Shown: one piece after another, positions 26,247 to 33,698 of the stretch
Numbering within the stretch: the first letter of the stretch is position 1
How the letters are laid out: the number at the start of each line of letters is the position of its first letter
Assembly: GCA_017999365.1 (NCBI GenBank)
Contig: JAGNLW010000003.1
Location: 62,001 to 126,000, forward strand
Reading direction: 5' to 3'
Source: Candidatus Aminicenantota bacterium
GTDB lineage: Bacteria > Acidobacteriota > Aminicenantia > Aminicenantales > Saccharicenantaceae
DNA length: 64,000 bases
The notes under the pieces: generated by a model
Database searches by the model: none
Told to the model about the DNA's origin: nothing
What the model saw: only the letters and a program-made list of their open reading frames with translations
Made by a program: the position numbers and the translations under genes

Positions 26247-27325
26247 ATCTTGATGAAGATCTTCCTCTTATAGAGCCACCAGCACATGTACCATAGGACG
26301 GCCCAGGCGGCGGCGCTCGTCAGGAGCTCGGCCGGGAGCGCGCCGAACCATCCGGCGAAGGCCATCGTGAACGGCGCCACGAGCGAGCGCACCCAGGCCG
26401 TCCCGCCGCTCTCCGTGAAGAGGTAGATGGCCAGCGAGTTCATGCCGACGACGTTGAGGAAGAGCGCCCAGCCGCCCCATTTTTTGACGTCGACGAGCCA
26501 GAAGCTGAAGGCCAGGGCCAGGAGGCAGATGCCGCCCGTGGCCACGACGAACGAGCTCGTGGCGATGCGCTTGATCATCGGCGTGACGGCGGTCAGGGCG
26601 AAGCCGGCGGCGGCCGCCGCAGCGCCGAAGCCGGCCAGAAGGGCGATCTTCTTCCGGGGCGCGCGGGCGCTCATCAGGACCTGTCCGGCGAGGACGCCCC
26701 AGATCGTGTGGGCCGCGGTCGGAATGGCGTTGAAGGCCACCCAGTGGCCGGACGACAGCTCGCCCGAGACGAGCATGTCGAACCAGGCCCCGAAGTTGCG
26801 GTCGGGCGTGAACGGCTGGTCGAAGCCGGCCGCGCCGAACGTCCGATAGAGGACCTCGGCCGCGGCGACCAGGGCCAGGCTCCAAGCGATCTGGGTCCGC
26901 GGCTTCCGCTTCATCAGGAAGTAGGCGATGGGATAGGTGACCGCGAGCTGGGCCAGGACGTTCTGGAAGCGGAAGGTGATGCGGCCCGGCCCGATGCAGT
27001 AGAGGGCCCAGCCGAGGACGAGGAGCAGGACCGAGCGGACGACGACGTGCCGGGTGACGGCCCGGCGGGGCTCGCCGCGCTCCTCGCGCCGGGCGACCGA
27101 GAAGGCCAGGGCCGCGCCGACGATGAACATGAAGAACGGCTGGACGAGGTCCCAGAAGCGCAGGCCGGCCCAGGGATGGTGCTCGAGCTGGATCCCGAGG
27201 AAGCCGAGCACGCTCCCGGCCAGGCGCGGGTTGCGGAGGTGCTCGTAGAGGAGCGTGCTCTCCCCGATGAGCAGGAACATCGTCAAGCCCCGGAAGAAGT
27301 CGAGCGAGAGGAAGCGCTCTTTCAT
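26243..27325 (-). CDS. NagX/HGSNAT-like membrane acyltransferase (DUF5009)
   Basis: 360-residue polytopic membrane protein with about ten helices. The start [17 protein letters not shown] and the following [27 protein letters not shown] match the DUF5009/NagX group related to heparan-alpha-glucosaminide N-acetyltransferase, where the His in the first loop takes part in acetyl transfer. It may acetylate amino sugars across the membrane. It starts 3 nt after the GH27 stop, so the alpha-galactosidase and this protein form an operon. Confidence 0.82.
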   Translation of the reverse strand: MKERFLSLDFFRGLTMFLLIGESTLLYEHLRNPRLAGSVLGFLGIQLEHHPWAGLRFWDLVQPFFMFIVGAALAFSVARREERGEPRRAVTRHVVVRSVLLLVLGWALYCIGPGRITFRFQNVLAQLAVTYPIAYFLMKRKPRTQIAWSLALVAAAEVLYRTFGAAGFDQPFTPDRNFGAWFDMLVSGELSSGHWVAFNAIPTAAHTIWGVLAGQVLMSARAPRKKIALLAGFGAAAAAAGFALTAVTPMIKRIATSSFVVATGGICLLALAFSFWLVDVKKWGGWALFLNVVGMNSLAIYLFTESGGTAWVRSLVAPFTMAFAGWFGALPAELLTSAAAWAVLWYMCWWLYKRKIFIKI

Positions 27326-27328
27326 CGG

Positions 27329-28924
27329 CTACCTCTTGACCGCGCGCGGGACCTCGAGGTCGACGTCGTAGTAAAGGGCGGTCATCGGCCGGCCCGAAAC
27401 GGGCTCGACATTGTCGGCCCGGACGAGGGCGTGATACGCGCCCTTCCTGAGGCCCGCGGTCGAGACCGTGTTGACGAAGGACCAGGTCTTGCCGCCTCCC
27501 GTCACCTCGACCCTGAGCCACGATGGCAGCGACTTCGGATCGACGCGCCAGGGCGGGAGGTCCGAGCTGCCCTTGTTCGTCACCGTGACCGTCCCCGTGA
27601 GCGTTTCGGGGCGAGTCGCAGTCGCCCGCAGGGCCACGCGATAGGTGTCGGCGACGACGATGGGCGGGATGGGGAACTCGGGCGTCCGGGACAGGCGCAG
27701 GAAGGCCACGTCGTCCGGACCGACCGAGACCGTGAAGCTCCCGGCGTGAGGGCCGCTCGTCTCGCGCTTCCAGAGGTCGCGGACGTAGAGCTTGTCGGCG
27801 GCCTTGAAGCCGAGCTCCTCCCAATAGATCTTCTTCTCGGCCCGGTGCTTGCCCTGATAGAGGACGAGGACGGCCATCCCGCCGTCGACGAGGGGCTTGC
27901 CGGCCCAGAGGCTGACGTTGCCGTCGTTCCAGACGATCCGGCCCTGGACGCCGAGCGGGTCCTGGTCGACGGCGATGGCCTCGAGGTTGGTCAGGATATC
28001 GACCGTGGCCTTGTCCATCGCCCTCAGGTCGTTGCCGGCGATGAGCGGCGCGGCCATCAGGCACCACAGGCTGAACAGGGTCCGGTTCCGGGACTCGCTC
28101 ATACCCGGCATGCCGACGATCATCATGTCCGGGTCGTTCCAGCGGCCCGGCCCGGCGAATTCGGCCAGCTTCTCGTTGGCGAAGGCGATGCGGATGGCCC
28201 GGGCCCAATCGGCCTGGCCCGGGGCGCAGATGTCGGACGTCGTCCGCCACATGTGCCCGATGGCGCCGGCCCAGACCCACGGATAGCCGTCGCCCCACGA
28301 GCACAGGCTATGGACGACGGGGCGGCCGGCGGCGCGTTGAGCCTTGGCGAGCTCGGAATAGGCCTGGACGATGTCCTGGCCCTGGCTGTTGCACCAGTCG
28401 ATCTTGATGTAGTCGGCCCGCCAATCGGCGAACGAGCGCATGTCCTCGTATTCGAAGCCCTTCGTTCCCGGCATGGCCCCGCTGCAGGTGCGGGTGCCGG
28501 CGTCGGTGTAGAGGGCGTACTTGAGCCCCAGGCCGTGGATGTGGTCGCCGAGGCCGCGCAGGCCCGAGGGATAGCGGGTCCGGTACGGCGCGAGGCGCCC
28601 GTCCTTGCCGCGCGCGAAACAGATGCCCTCGTCGGGGCCGACGTAGGCGTAGCCCGCGTCCTTCATGCCGCTCGAGACGAGGGCCGCGGCGATCTCCCGG
28701 ATGAGCGTCTCGTTCTGGGGCTCCTCGCCGAACATGTTCCAGGGGTACCAGCCCATGGGCGGCGTCAGGGCCAGGCCGTCGACCTCGGCGTGGGCGCGCT
28801 GCGGCAGGTCCCGGGGGACGGGGACCTGGGAGGCGCCGAGGGATCGCCCAGGAGTCGGTCCCAGGAACATCGACAGGAACAGAGGAACGGCCAAGGGGGT
28901 TAAACGCCTGATCGCTTGGATCAT
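27329..28924 (-). CDS. GH27 family alpha-galactosidase, exported
   Basis: 531 residues with an N-terminal signal peptide. TPPMGWYPWN opens the (beta/alpha)8 barrel. The nucleophile is probably D176 in YIKIDWCN and the acid/base D231 in TTSDIC; GRWNDPDMM and PLIAGNDLR are other family marks. The C-terminal 130 residues are a beta-sandwich with an NPCBM-associated/NEW3-like feel. It should remove terminal alpha-galactose (or N-acetylgalactosamine). The ATG at 28924 has AAGGAG 8 nt upstream; a GTG at 28933 lies too close to that site. Confidence 0.9.
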   Translation of the reverse strand: MIQAIRRLTPLAVPLFLSMFLGPTPGRSLGASQVPVPRDLPQRAHAEVDGLALTPPMGWYPWNMFGEEPQNETLIREIAAALVSSGMKDAGYAYVGPDEGICFARGKDGRLAPYRTRYPSGLRGLGDHIHGLGLKYALYTDAGTRTCSGAMPGTKGFEYEDMRSFADWRADYIKIDWCNSQGQDIVQAYSELAKAQRAAGRPVVHSLCSWGDGYPWVWAGAIGHMWRTTSDICAPGQADWARAIRIAFANEKLAEFAGPGRWNDPDMMIVGMPGMSESRNRTLFSLWCLMAAPLIAGNDLRAMDKATVDILTNLEAIAVDQDPLGVQGRIVWNDGNVSLWAGKPLVDGGMAVLVLYQGKHRAEKKIYWEELGFKAADKLYVRDLWKRETSGPHAGSFTVSVGPDDVAFLRLSRTPEFPIPPIVVADTYRVALRATATRPETLTGTVTVTNKGSSDLPPWRVDPKSLPSWLRVEVTGGGKTWSFVNTVSTAGLRKGAYHALVRADNVEPVSGRPMTALYYDVDLEVPRAVKR

Positions 28925-29029
28925 CGCCTTCACTCCTTCATCCGCCGAGAGAGCGGGGCGGGGGCCATGATATCACAGGGGCGAACGCGATGGCGATGGC
29001 CTCGGCGAACCCACTTGCAGACGGGCAGA

Positions 29030-29860
29030 CTAGTCGCCCGGCGCCTTCAGGACGCCCAGGACGTTGGGGATGGGCCACTGCGCGGTGTTCCCGTCGTCCG
29101 GCACGAATCCGGTCTCGAAGCTGCCGCACAGATCGAGGTCGACTCCGCCGCCGTGGATGGACAGGCTCGCCTCGGGCCCCCCTTCGACATGCATAGCCCT
29201 GACGATGCCCAGGCGGAGGCCGAGGACGATGCGGTTGAACTCTCCCATCGGGAAGGGTGAGCGCGAAAAGAGGAACAGGATGCGGCCGTCCCCGTCGCAG
29301 GCCACGGCCGCTTCGCTCCAGCGTTTCGCCTGGACCGACCAAACGCTCTTTCCCGGACCCTTGATGAGCCGCAGGTTCTGGATCACCGAATCGTATTCGC
29401 CGAGGGCGTATTCGGAATCCGGGTCGTCCAGGTCGACCATGACCGCCGGCGGGACATCATTCTCCTTGGGTCCGAAGGCCAGCGCCGACTTGTAGGTGGG
29501 GCTCCAGGTCCCGTTATTGAGGTAAGCCCCGTCGCGCGCGTAACCGACGTTGGTCCGATGGTCCATCCGGAACATGCCGAGATTGATCGACACGGCAAGG
29601 CCGCGCTCCCGGCACCACTCCCCCGCCGTGCGGGCCTGCCCGTCCGCCCGGCCGGCGAAGACGGCGGCCAGGCGCGCCCGGGCCGGATCGATGCGGACGA
29701 CATGGAGCCTGTTGTCGCCGAACTCGACCTGCGTCCCGAGATCGAGGACGGTGTACTCGACGCCCGGGCAGACGGCCTTCCAATCGGCGGCCGGGGCCGC
29801 TGAGCCGACGGCCGATAGAAGGAAGGCGACAACGAAGGTCCCGGCTTTCGATATGGCCAT
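29030..29860 (-). CDS. Exported phosphodiester glycosidase (NAGPA-like)
   Basis: 276 residues with a signal peptide. SINLGMFRMD, followed by ALAFGPKEND, and the C-terminal HVEGGPEASLSIHGGG belong to the phosphodiester glycosidase family related to the mammalian 'uncovering enzyme', which cuts sugar-phosphodiester bonds, as found in exopolysaccharide and wall polymers. Its substrate here is unknown. It is divergently transcribed from the Nramp-like transporter. Confidence 0.8.
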   Translation of the reverse strand: MAISKAGTFVVAFLLSAVGSAAPAADWKAVCPGVEYTVLDLGTQVEFGDNRLHVVRIDPARARLAAVFAGRADGQARTAGEWCRERGLAVSINLGMFRMDHRTNVGYARDGAYLNNGTWSPTYKSALAFGPKENDVPPAVMVDLDDPDSEYALGEYDSVIQNLRLIKGPGKSVWSVQAKRWSEAAVACDGDGRILFLFSRSPFPMGEFNRIVLGLRLGIVRAMHVEGGPEASLSIHGGGVDLDLCGSFETGFVPDDGNTAQWPIPNVLGVLKAPGD

Positions 29861-29874
29861 GAGATCTGCCTCCC

Positions 29875-29903
29875 ATTATCCGCGCTGGGTCCCTTTCGTT
29901 CAA
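29875..29903 (-). promoter_or_regulatory. Candidate promoter of the phosphodiester glycosidase gene
   Basis: Minus-strand TTGAAC, 17-nt spacer, GATAAT, 14 nt before the ATG at 29860, with GGGAGG in the leader. Confidence 0.5.
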
Positions 29904-29914
29904 GGCTTTCCATA

Positions 29915-29944
29915 TTGACGCCGGGCTCGGGCCGATGCTATCTT
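29915..29944 (+). promoter_or_regulatory. Candidate leaderless promoter of the Nramp-like gene
   Basis: TTGACG, 18-nt spacer, TATCTT. The -10 box ends 6 nt before the ATG at 29951 and there is no Shine-Dalgarno sequence, so the transcript should begin at the start codon. Confidence 0.55.
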
Positions 29945-29950
29945 CGACCC

Positions 29951-31378
29951 ATGAAACTCCTGGGAAAAGATTGCGAGGTCGATCCCCAAGTCCCCGAGCC
30001 GCTCCCGCTCAAGAAGTTCATGGTCTACATCGGGCCGGCCATGATGACGACGGCCCTGGGCCTGGGCACGAGCGAGCTCATCCTCTACCCGCGGCTGACG
30101 GCCGAGTTCGGCACGGGCTGGATCGGCATGATGGTCCTGTCGCTCGTCTTCCAGACCGTCTGGGCCCAGCAGATGGCCCGCTGGACGGTCCTGACCGGCG
30201 AGCACGGCGTCAAGTTCAACTCCCGGGTCATCTCTCGCATCGGGGCCCTCGTCTCCATCACCTTCTTCATGTTCATCGGCTTCGCCATCCCGGCCTGGGC
30301 CAGCGTCGCGGCCACGGCCCTGATGGAGATCGTCCATTGGCCGGCCTCTGTCGAGATCGGGACCGTGTTCTGGTCCTACGTCTCGTTCCTGCTCGTCTTC
30401 GCCGTCATCTTCCTGTCCAAGGTGGCCCGCAGCTGGATCGAGCGCATGGCCACGGCGGCCACCTTGCTGGCCTGGGGCCTGCTCATCGCCGCGGCCGTGA
30501 CGACCATCAAGTCGGCCACCGTCGCCGACATGGCCCGCCACGTCGTCCTCTGGGACATCCCGGACAAGATGAACTGGTGGGTCCTGGGCTCGACCCTGGC
30601 CTGGGTCGGCGGCGGCCCGACCCTACTCTGGTACACCTACTGGATGAAGGACGCCGGCTGGGGCATGGCGTGCAAGTTCGGGGCCATCCCGGGCGGCCTG
30701 GGCAAGTCCATCAAGCTCCGCTCCGAGGGGCTGTTCCCGGAGTTCACGCCGACGAACATCTTCCGGCTCAAGGTCTGGATCCGCCGTTCCAACGCCGTCC
30801 TGTGGGGGGCCTACTTCGTCGGCAGCCTCATGACCATCCTCATCGTCGTCGGCCTGTCGGACACCCTGCTGCGGCCGAAGGGCCTGGTCCCGAGCGGCTT
30901 CGAGGTCATCAAGCACCAGGCTGTCTTCTTCCGGGAGCCGCTGGGCGCGGCCGGGGCGGTCCTGTTCCTGGTCATGGCCTGGCTGTTCTTCTTCAACAAC
31001 CAAATGGCCATCTCCGAGGCCGTCGTCCGGCAGAACGCCGACGCGACCGTGAACTTCCTGGGCTTCACGAACATCAAGAAGGTCTACTTCTCGTGGTGGG
31101 GCATCTACCTGGTCATCTCGTTCGTGCTCATCGCCCTGCAGTACTTCGGCGGCAAGATCAATCCCTTCAGCTTCGTCACCTACTCGGCCATGCTGACCCT
31201 GGTCAGCCTGGTCGTCTCGGTCCTGGCCACGCTCATCGGGCAGGTCGTGCTCTACAGGGCCTTCCCGAAGGAGCTGCGGCCGGGCTGGGTGTCGATGGCC
31301 CTCCTGGGCGCGGGGTTCGTCTTCTACGTCTATATCATCATCCGGGCGCTGGCCACGTTCTTCGGAGGGAAGGCCTAG
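29951..31378 (+). CDS. Nramp-related transporter with a divergent metal site
   Basis: 475 residues, eleven or so membrane helices. The N-terminal GPAMMTTALGLGTSELILYPRL aligns with the first helix of Nramp-type transporters but lacks their DPGN metal-binding motif (GTSE here); TM6 likewise lacks a clear MPH motif. The protein may therefore carry another ion or solute. The ATG at 29951 is 6 nt from the -10 box, a leaderless arrangement. It is followed by tRNA-Leu and transcribed divergently from the phosphodiester glycosidase gene. Confidence 0.72.
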   Translation: MKLLGKDCEVDPQVPEPLPLKKFMVYIGPAMMTTALGLGTSELILYPRLTAEFGTGWIGMMVLSLVFQTVWAQQMARWTVLTGEHGVKFNSRVISRIGALVSITFFMFIGFAIPAWASVAATALMEIVHWPASVEIGTVFWSYVSFLLVFAVIFLSKVARSWIERMATAATLLAWGLLIAAAVTTIKSATVADMARHVVLWDIPDKMNWWVLGSTLAWVGGGPTLLWYTYWMKDAGWGMACKFGAIPGGLGKSIKLRSEGLFPEFTPTNIFRLKVWIRRSNAVLWGAYFVGSLMTILIVVGLSDTLLRPKGLVPSGFEVIKHQAVFFREPLGAAGAVLFLVMAWLFFFNNQMAISEAVVRQNADATVNFLGFTNIKKVYFSWWGIYLVISFVLIALQYFGGKINPFSFVTYSAMLTLVSLVVSVLATLIGQVVLYRAFPKELRPGWVSMALLGAGFVFYVYIIIRALATFFGGKA

Positions 31379-31386
31379 GGCCCGCG

Positions 31387-31415
31387 TTGTCTTGCGTCCG
31401 GCCCTGGCATATAAT
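31387..31415 (+). promoter_or_regulatory. Candidate tRNA-Leu promoter
   Basis: TTGTCT, 17-nt spacer, TATAAT; the tRNA begins 14 nt downstream of the -10 box. Confidence 0.6.
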
Positions 31416-31429
31416 CGGTCCGGCCTCCC

Positions 31430-31513
31430 GCCCGGGTGGCGGAATAGGTATACGCACGACACTTAAAATGTCGCGGCCGAAAGGCCTTGCGGGTTCGAGT
31501 CCCGCCCTGGGCA
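31430..31513 (+). tRNA. tRNA-Leu (anticodon TAA)
   Basis: 84 nt. Acceptor arms GCCCGGG and CCTGGGC pair over 7 bp with one G.T; the anticodon stem CGACA/TGTCG encloses loop CTTAAAA with anticodon TAA; a variable arm stem (CGGCC..GGCC-like) and the T arm GCGGG-TTCGAGT-CCCGC follow. The long variable arm is typical of tRNA-Leu. CCA is not encoded. Confidence 0.95.
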
Positions 31514-31520
31514 CTCCCCT

Positions 31521-33026
31521 CTAATTCTTCTCGAGATACGCCAGCGCCCTGTCCATGACCGGGTCGCGGCCCGCGAGCAAGTCCCCGATCGTCGGGGTCA
31601 CCGGGAAGTCCGGCACGATGCCCCGGTCCTTGGGATAGCCGTCGACGGCCATCTGGTAGAGGACGAGGGGCACGCGGATCCTGATCCCCGTCGCCGGCAG
31701 GGTGGCCGTGACCATGAAGCCCGAGGTGTTGCCGTAATAGCCCGAGCCGCACTCCTCGCCGAAGAACACGGCCTTCTTGTAATAGTGGAAGGCCGAGGTC
31801 ACCTCGCCCGTGGCCGAGAAACTGCCGCCGTCGACGAGGATGGCCACCTTTCCGGCGAAGAGCGGCGGCCTCGTTGCCTGGATGCCTCTATTGGGATGGC
31901 CGGTGACATCGAATCGGCCGCGGGAGTTCGGGACGAGCGGGCGGGCCAATTCGGCCGCGCCCTCGGGGGTCTCGTCCGTGTACTTGAAGAGGTCGTAGCG
32001 GTCCTTCTTGGTCTCGAGGGCCCAGTAATAGAGGAAGGGCCGGTCCATGACGTGGGCGAAGAGGATCTTGGCGTACTCGTCGCGGCCGCCGCCGTTCCCG
32101 CGCAGGTCGATGACCAGGCCCCGCGCGCCCTTCTCCGCAAGGATGCGGAAGGACTCGTCGAGGAACTCCGTGTAGCGCGGCCGGGCCTTGTCCGGGTCGT
32201 CCCCGAACTGGCGGATCGTCAGGACGGCGGTGCCGCCGCGGAAGGCGAGCTCGTAGAGCGGGCGGCGTTCGGCTGTCACCGGGTATCTCTCGCGCAGGGT
32301 CCGGACGGTCGTGAGGGCCGTCACGCAGGCGACAGGGACCTCGCGGGCCTCTCCGCCGCCGACCGGGCGGAAGCGGATCCGGCGCGACGCCTCGAGACCG
32401 TAACGCAGGGCCAGGAGACGCCCGAACGAGGCCGGATGCTCGAGGCGCCGGAGGCGGGCCGTGCGGATGCCGGCGTCGCTGGGGACGAGAGGCAGGAGCG
32501 CGGCCACGATGTCGCCGATGGGCATGCCGTCGATGGCCAGGAGCTCGGCGCCGTCCGGAACGCCCGGCTCCGCGCTCAGGTTCCGGAAGAGATAGACCTT
32601 GCCGCCGAGGAACCGCACCTCGAAGGGAAAGAACACGGGCTGCCCGTCGAGCCAGGTCGAGGCCCCCGAGGAAAGCGTCAGCTGGGTGTGCCCGTCCTTG
32701 ATGGCGGCCACGAGCGGCAGGAGGCGGGTGTAGAACGCGAGCTCCGTCAACGGACCGGAGATCCCCTGCCCCGCCGCCTCGAAGCTCTTCTTGAGCGCCT
32801 CGACGGACGTGTACCGGTCGAAGCCGCCGTGCCCTTCCTCCAGGACGTCCCAGAGGACGTCGAGGTCGGACCTGAGCGTCTCGACCGCGTATGTCCTCTG
32901 CGGATCGAACGTAGCCGGCTTGGCAGGCGCGCCGGTCTGACCCATCGTCGAGGGGACGACAAGGACCGCGGCGAGCACGACCAGGGCGGCTGCGATAAAG
33001 GGCCCGGTCTTTCGTCTCATGGACAT
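31521..33026 (-). CDS. Exported S41-family (C-terminal processing-like) peptidase
   Basis: 501 residues with a signal peptide ending near TMGQT. A helical N-terminal region and a degenerate PDZ-like segment precede the S41 core: VIDLRGNGGGRDE, then VDGGSFSATGE with the catalytic Ser, and GSGYYGNTSGF. Such enzymes cleave C-terminal peptides or short peptides in the periplasm. The ATG at 33026 has AAGGA only 4 nt upstream; ATG 33020 has better spacing. The 3' end lies 7 nt from tRNA-Leu, on the opposite strand. Confidence 0.85.
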   Translation of the reverse strand: MSMRRKTGPFIAAALVVLAAVLVVPSTMGQTGAPAKPATFDPQRTYAVETLRSDLDVLWDVLEEGHGGFDRYTSVEALKKSFEAAGQGISGPLTELAFYTRLLPLVAAIKDGHTQLTLSSGASTWLDGQPVFFPFEVRFLGGKVYLFRNLSAEPGVPDGAELLAIDGMPIGDIVAALLPLVPSDAGIRTARLRRLEHPASFGRLLALRYGLEASRRIRFRPVGGGEAREVPVACVTALTTVRTLRERYPVTAERRPLYELAFRGGTAVLTIRQFGDDPDKARPRYTEFLDESFRILAEKGARGLVIDLRGNGGGRDEYAKILFAHVMDRPFLYYWALETKKDRYDLFKYTDETPEGAAELARPLVPNSRGRFDVTGHPNRGIQATRPPLFAGKVAILVDGGSFSATGEVTSAFHYYKKAVFFGEECGSGYYGNTSGFMVTATLPATGIRIRVPLVLYQMAVDGYPKDRGIVPDFPVTPTIGDLLAGRDPVMDRALAYLEKN

Positions 33027-33054
33027 CGCTTCCTTTCGGTTGGTCTAGGCCTCC

Positions 33055-33083
33055 ATTTAACTCTCGGAGGCGGGGAATCTCAA
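33055..33083 (-). promoter_or_regulatory. Candidate promoter of the S41 peptidase gene
   Basis: Minus-strand TTGAGA, 17-nt spacer, TTAAAT, 28 nt before the ATG at 33026. Confidence 0.45.
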
Positions 33084-33153
33084 GACCTCCGGTGAGAAAC
33101 AAGCGTCCGGCCGATCGTCTCTATCAATGGACCGGCCGAAGAGCAGGTCTTCG

Positions 33154-33182
33154 TTGACAAAAAGCGCTTAAGCGATTAATCT
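33154..33182 (+). promoter_or_regulatory. Toxin-antitoxin promoter with operator-like dyad in the spacer
   Basis: TTGACA, 17-nt spacer, TAATCT. The spacer contains the perfect palindrome CGCTTAAGCG (33165-33174) overlapping a second palindrome AAGCGCTT (33162-33169). GGAGGG precedes the ATG at 33201. A dyad here fits autorepression by the antitoxin. Confidence 0.65.
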
Positions 33183-33200
33183 ACATTCGGAGGGCCGCCC

Positions 33201-33515
33201 ATGGAAACCGCGACGATCCGCATCCCCGAGGACAAGAAAAACCTGTTGAAGGCCGCCGCAAGCCTGGAGAATCGGAAGATGAACGATGTCGTCATCGAGC
33301 TGATCGACGACTATATCGAGCGCCACAAGGAAACTATGGAACTCCTGGCCATCCCCGGCCTTCTGAGGAAGATCAGAACTTCCCAGCGAGAATACCGGGA
33401 GGGGAAGGGCGTCTCTTTAGAGGATGTCAGAAAAGATCTGGAACGTCGTTCTCTTAAGGGCCGCCCGAAAATCCGTCAAAAAAACGGAAACGGCCGTTTG
33501 CGAAAGGGTTCTTGA
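33201..33515 (+). CDS. Ribbon-helix-helix antitoxin-like protein
   Basis: 104 residues. TATIRIPEDKKNLLKAAASLENRKMNDVVIELIDDYIERH is a ribbon-helix-helix DNA-binding domain (residues 3-42), followed by a charged linker that should bind the toxin. It would neutralise the RelE/ParE-like toxin and repress the shared promoter. The C-terminal part (after LERRS, about residue 84) overlaps the toxin gene by 92 nt in another frame and is rich in Lys/Arg/Gly, so it may be a readthrough tail rather than a functional part. GGAGGG precedes the start. Confidence 0.75.
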   Translation: METATIRIPEDKKNLLKAAASLENRKMNDVVIELIDDYIERHKETMELLAIPGLLRKIRTSQREYREGKGVSLEDVRKDLERRSLKGRPKIRQKNGNGRLRKGS

Positions 33516-33698
33516 CCGCTTGGAGCTGTTAGCGACGCTCGAGAATCCGCTCAGACATAAAGACGTCCGCGCGCTGGGGGATAAACTCCTGGGCCTCTAT
33601 CGATTTCGAATCGGAGAATACCGGGTGATCTTCGAGCTGGGATCGGACAATACAGAATCGTAGTCCACGCTGTCGAGCCCCGCGGCAAAGCCTATTGA
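33424..33698 (+). pseudogene. RelE/ParE-like toxin, frameshifted near the 3' end
   Basis: The first 76 residues match RelE/ParE toxins (VLLRAARKSVKKTE, then KDVRALGDKLLGLYRFRIGEYRVIFEL). In the annotated frame translation stops at 33663 after GSDNTES. In the -1 frame from about 33655 the reading continues as IVVHAVEPRGKAY and stops at 33698, exactly the usual family C-terminus. One base appears to be missing near 33654-33656. The truncated protein would lose the last beta-strand and its conserved Arg and Tyr, so it is probably inactive unless the base is a sequencing error or the ribosome shifts. It overlaps the next gene's stop by 7 nt. Confidence 0.75.

Noticed and set aside
33424..33515. 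Programmed overlap of antitoxin and toxin as a single fusion protein
   Set aside because: The frames differ and each has its own start; a fusion would need another shift for which there is no clear site.
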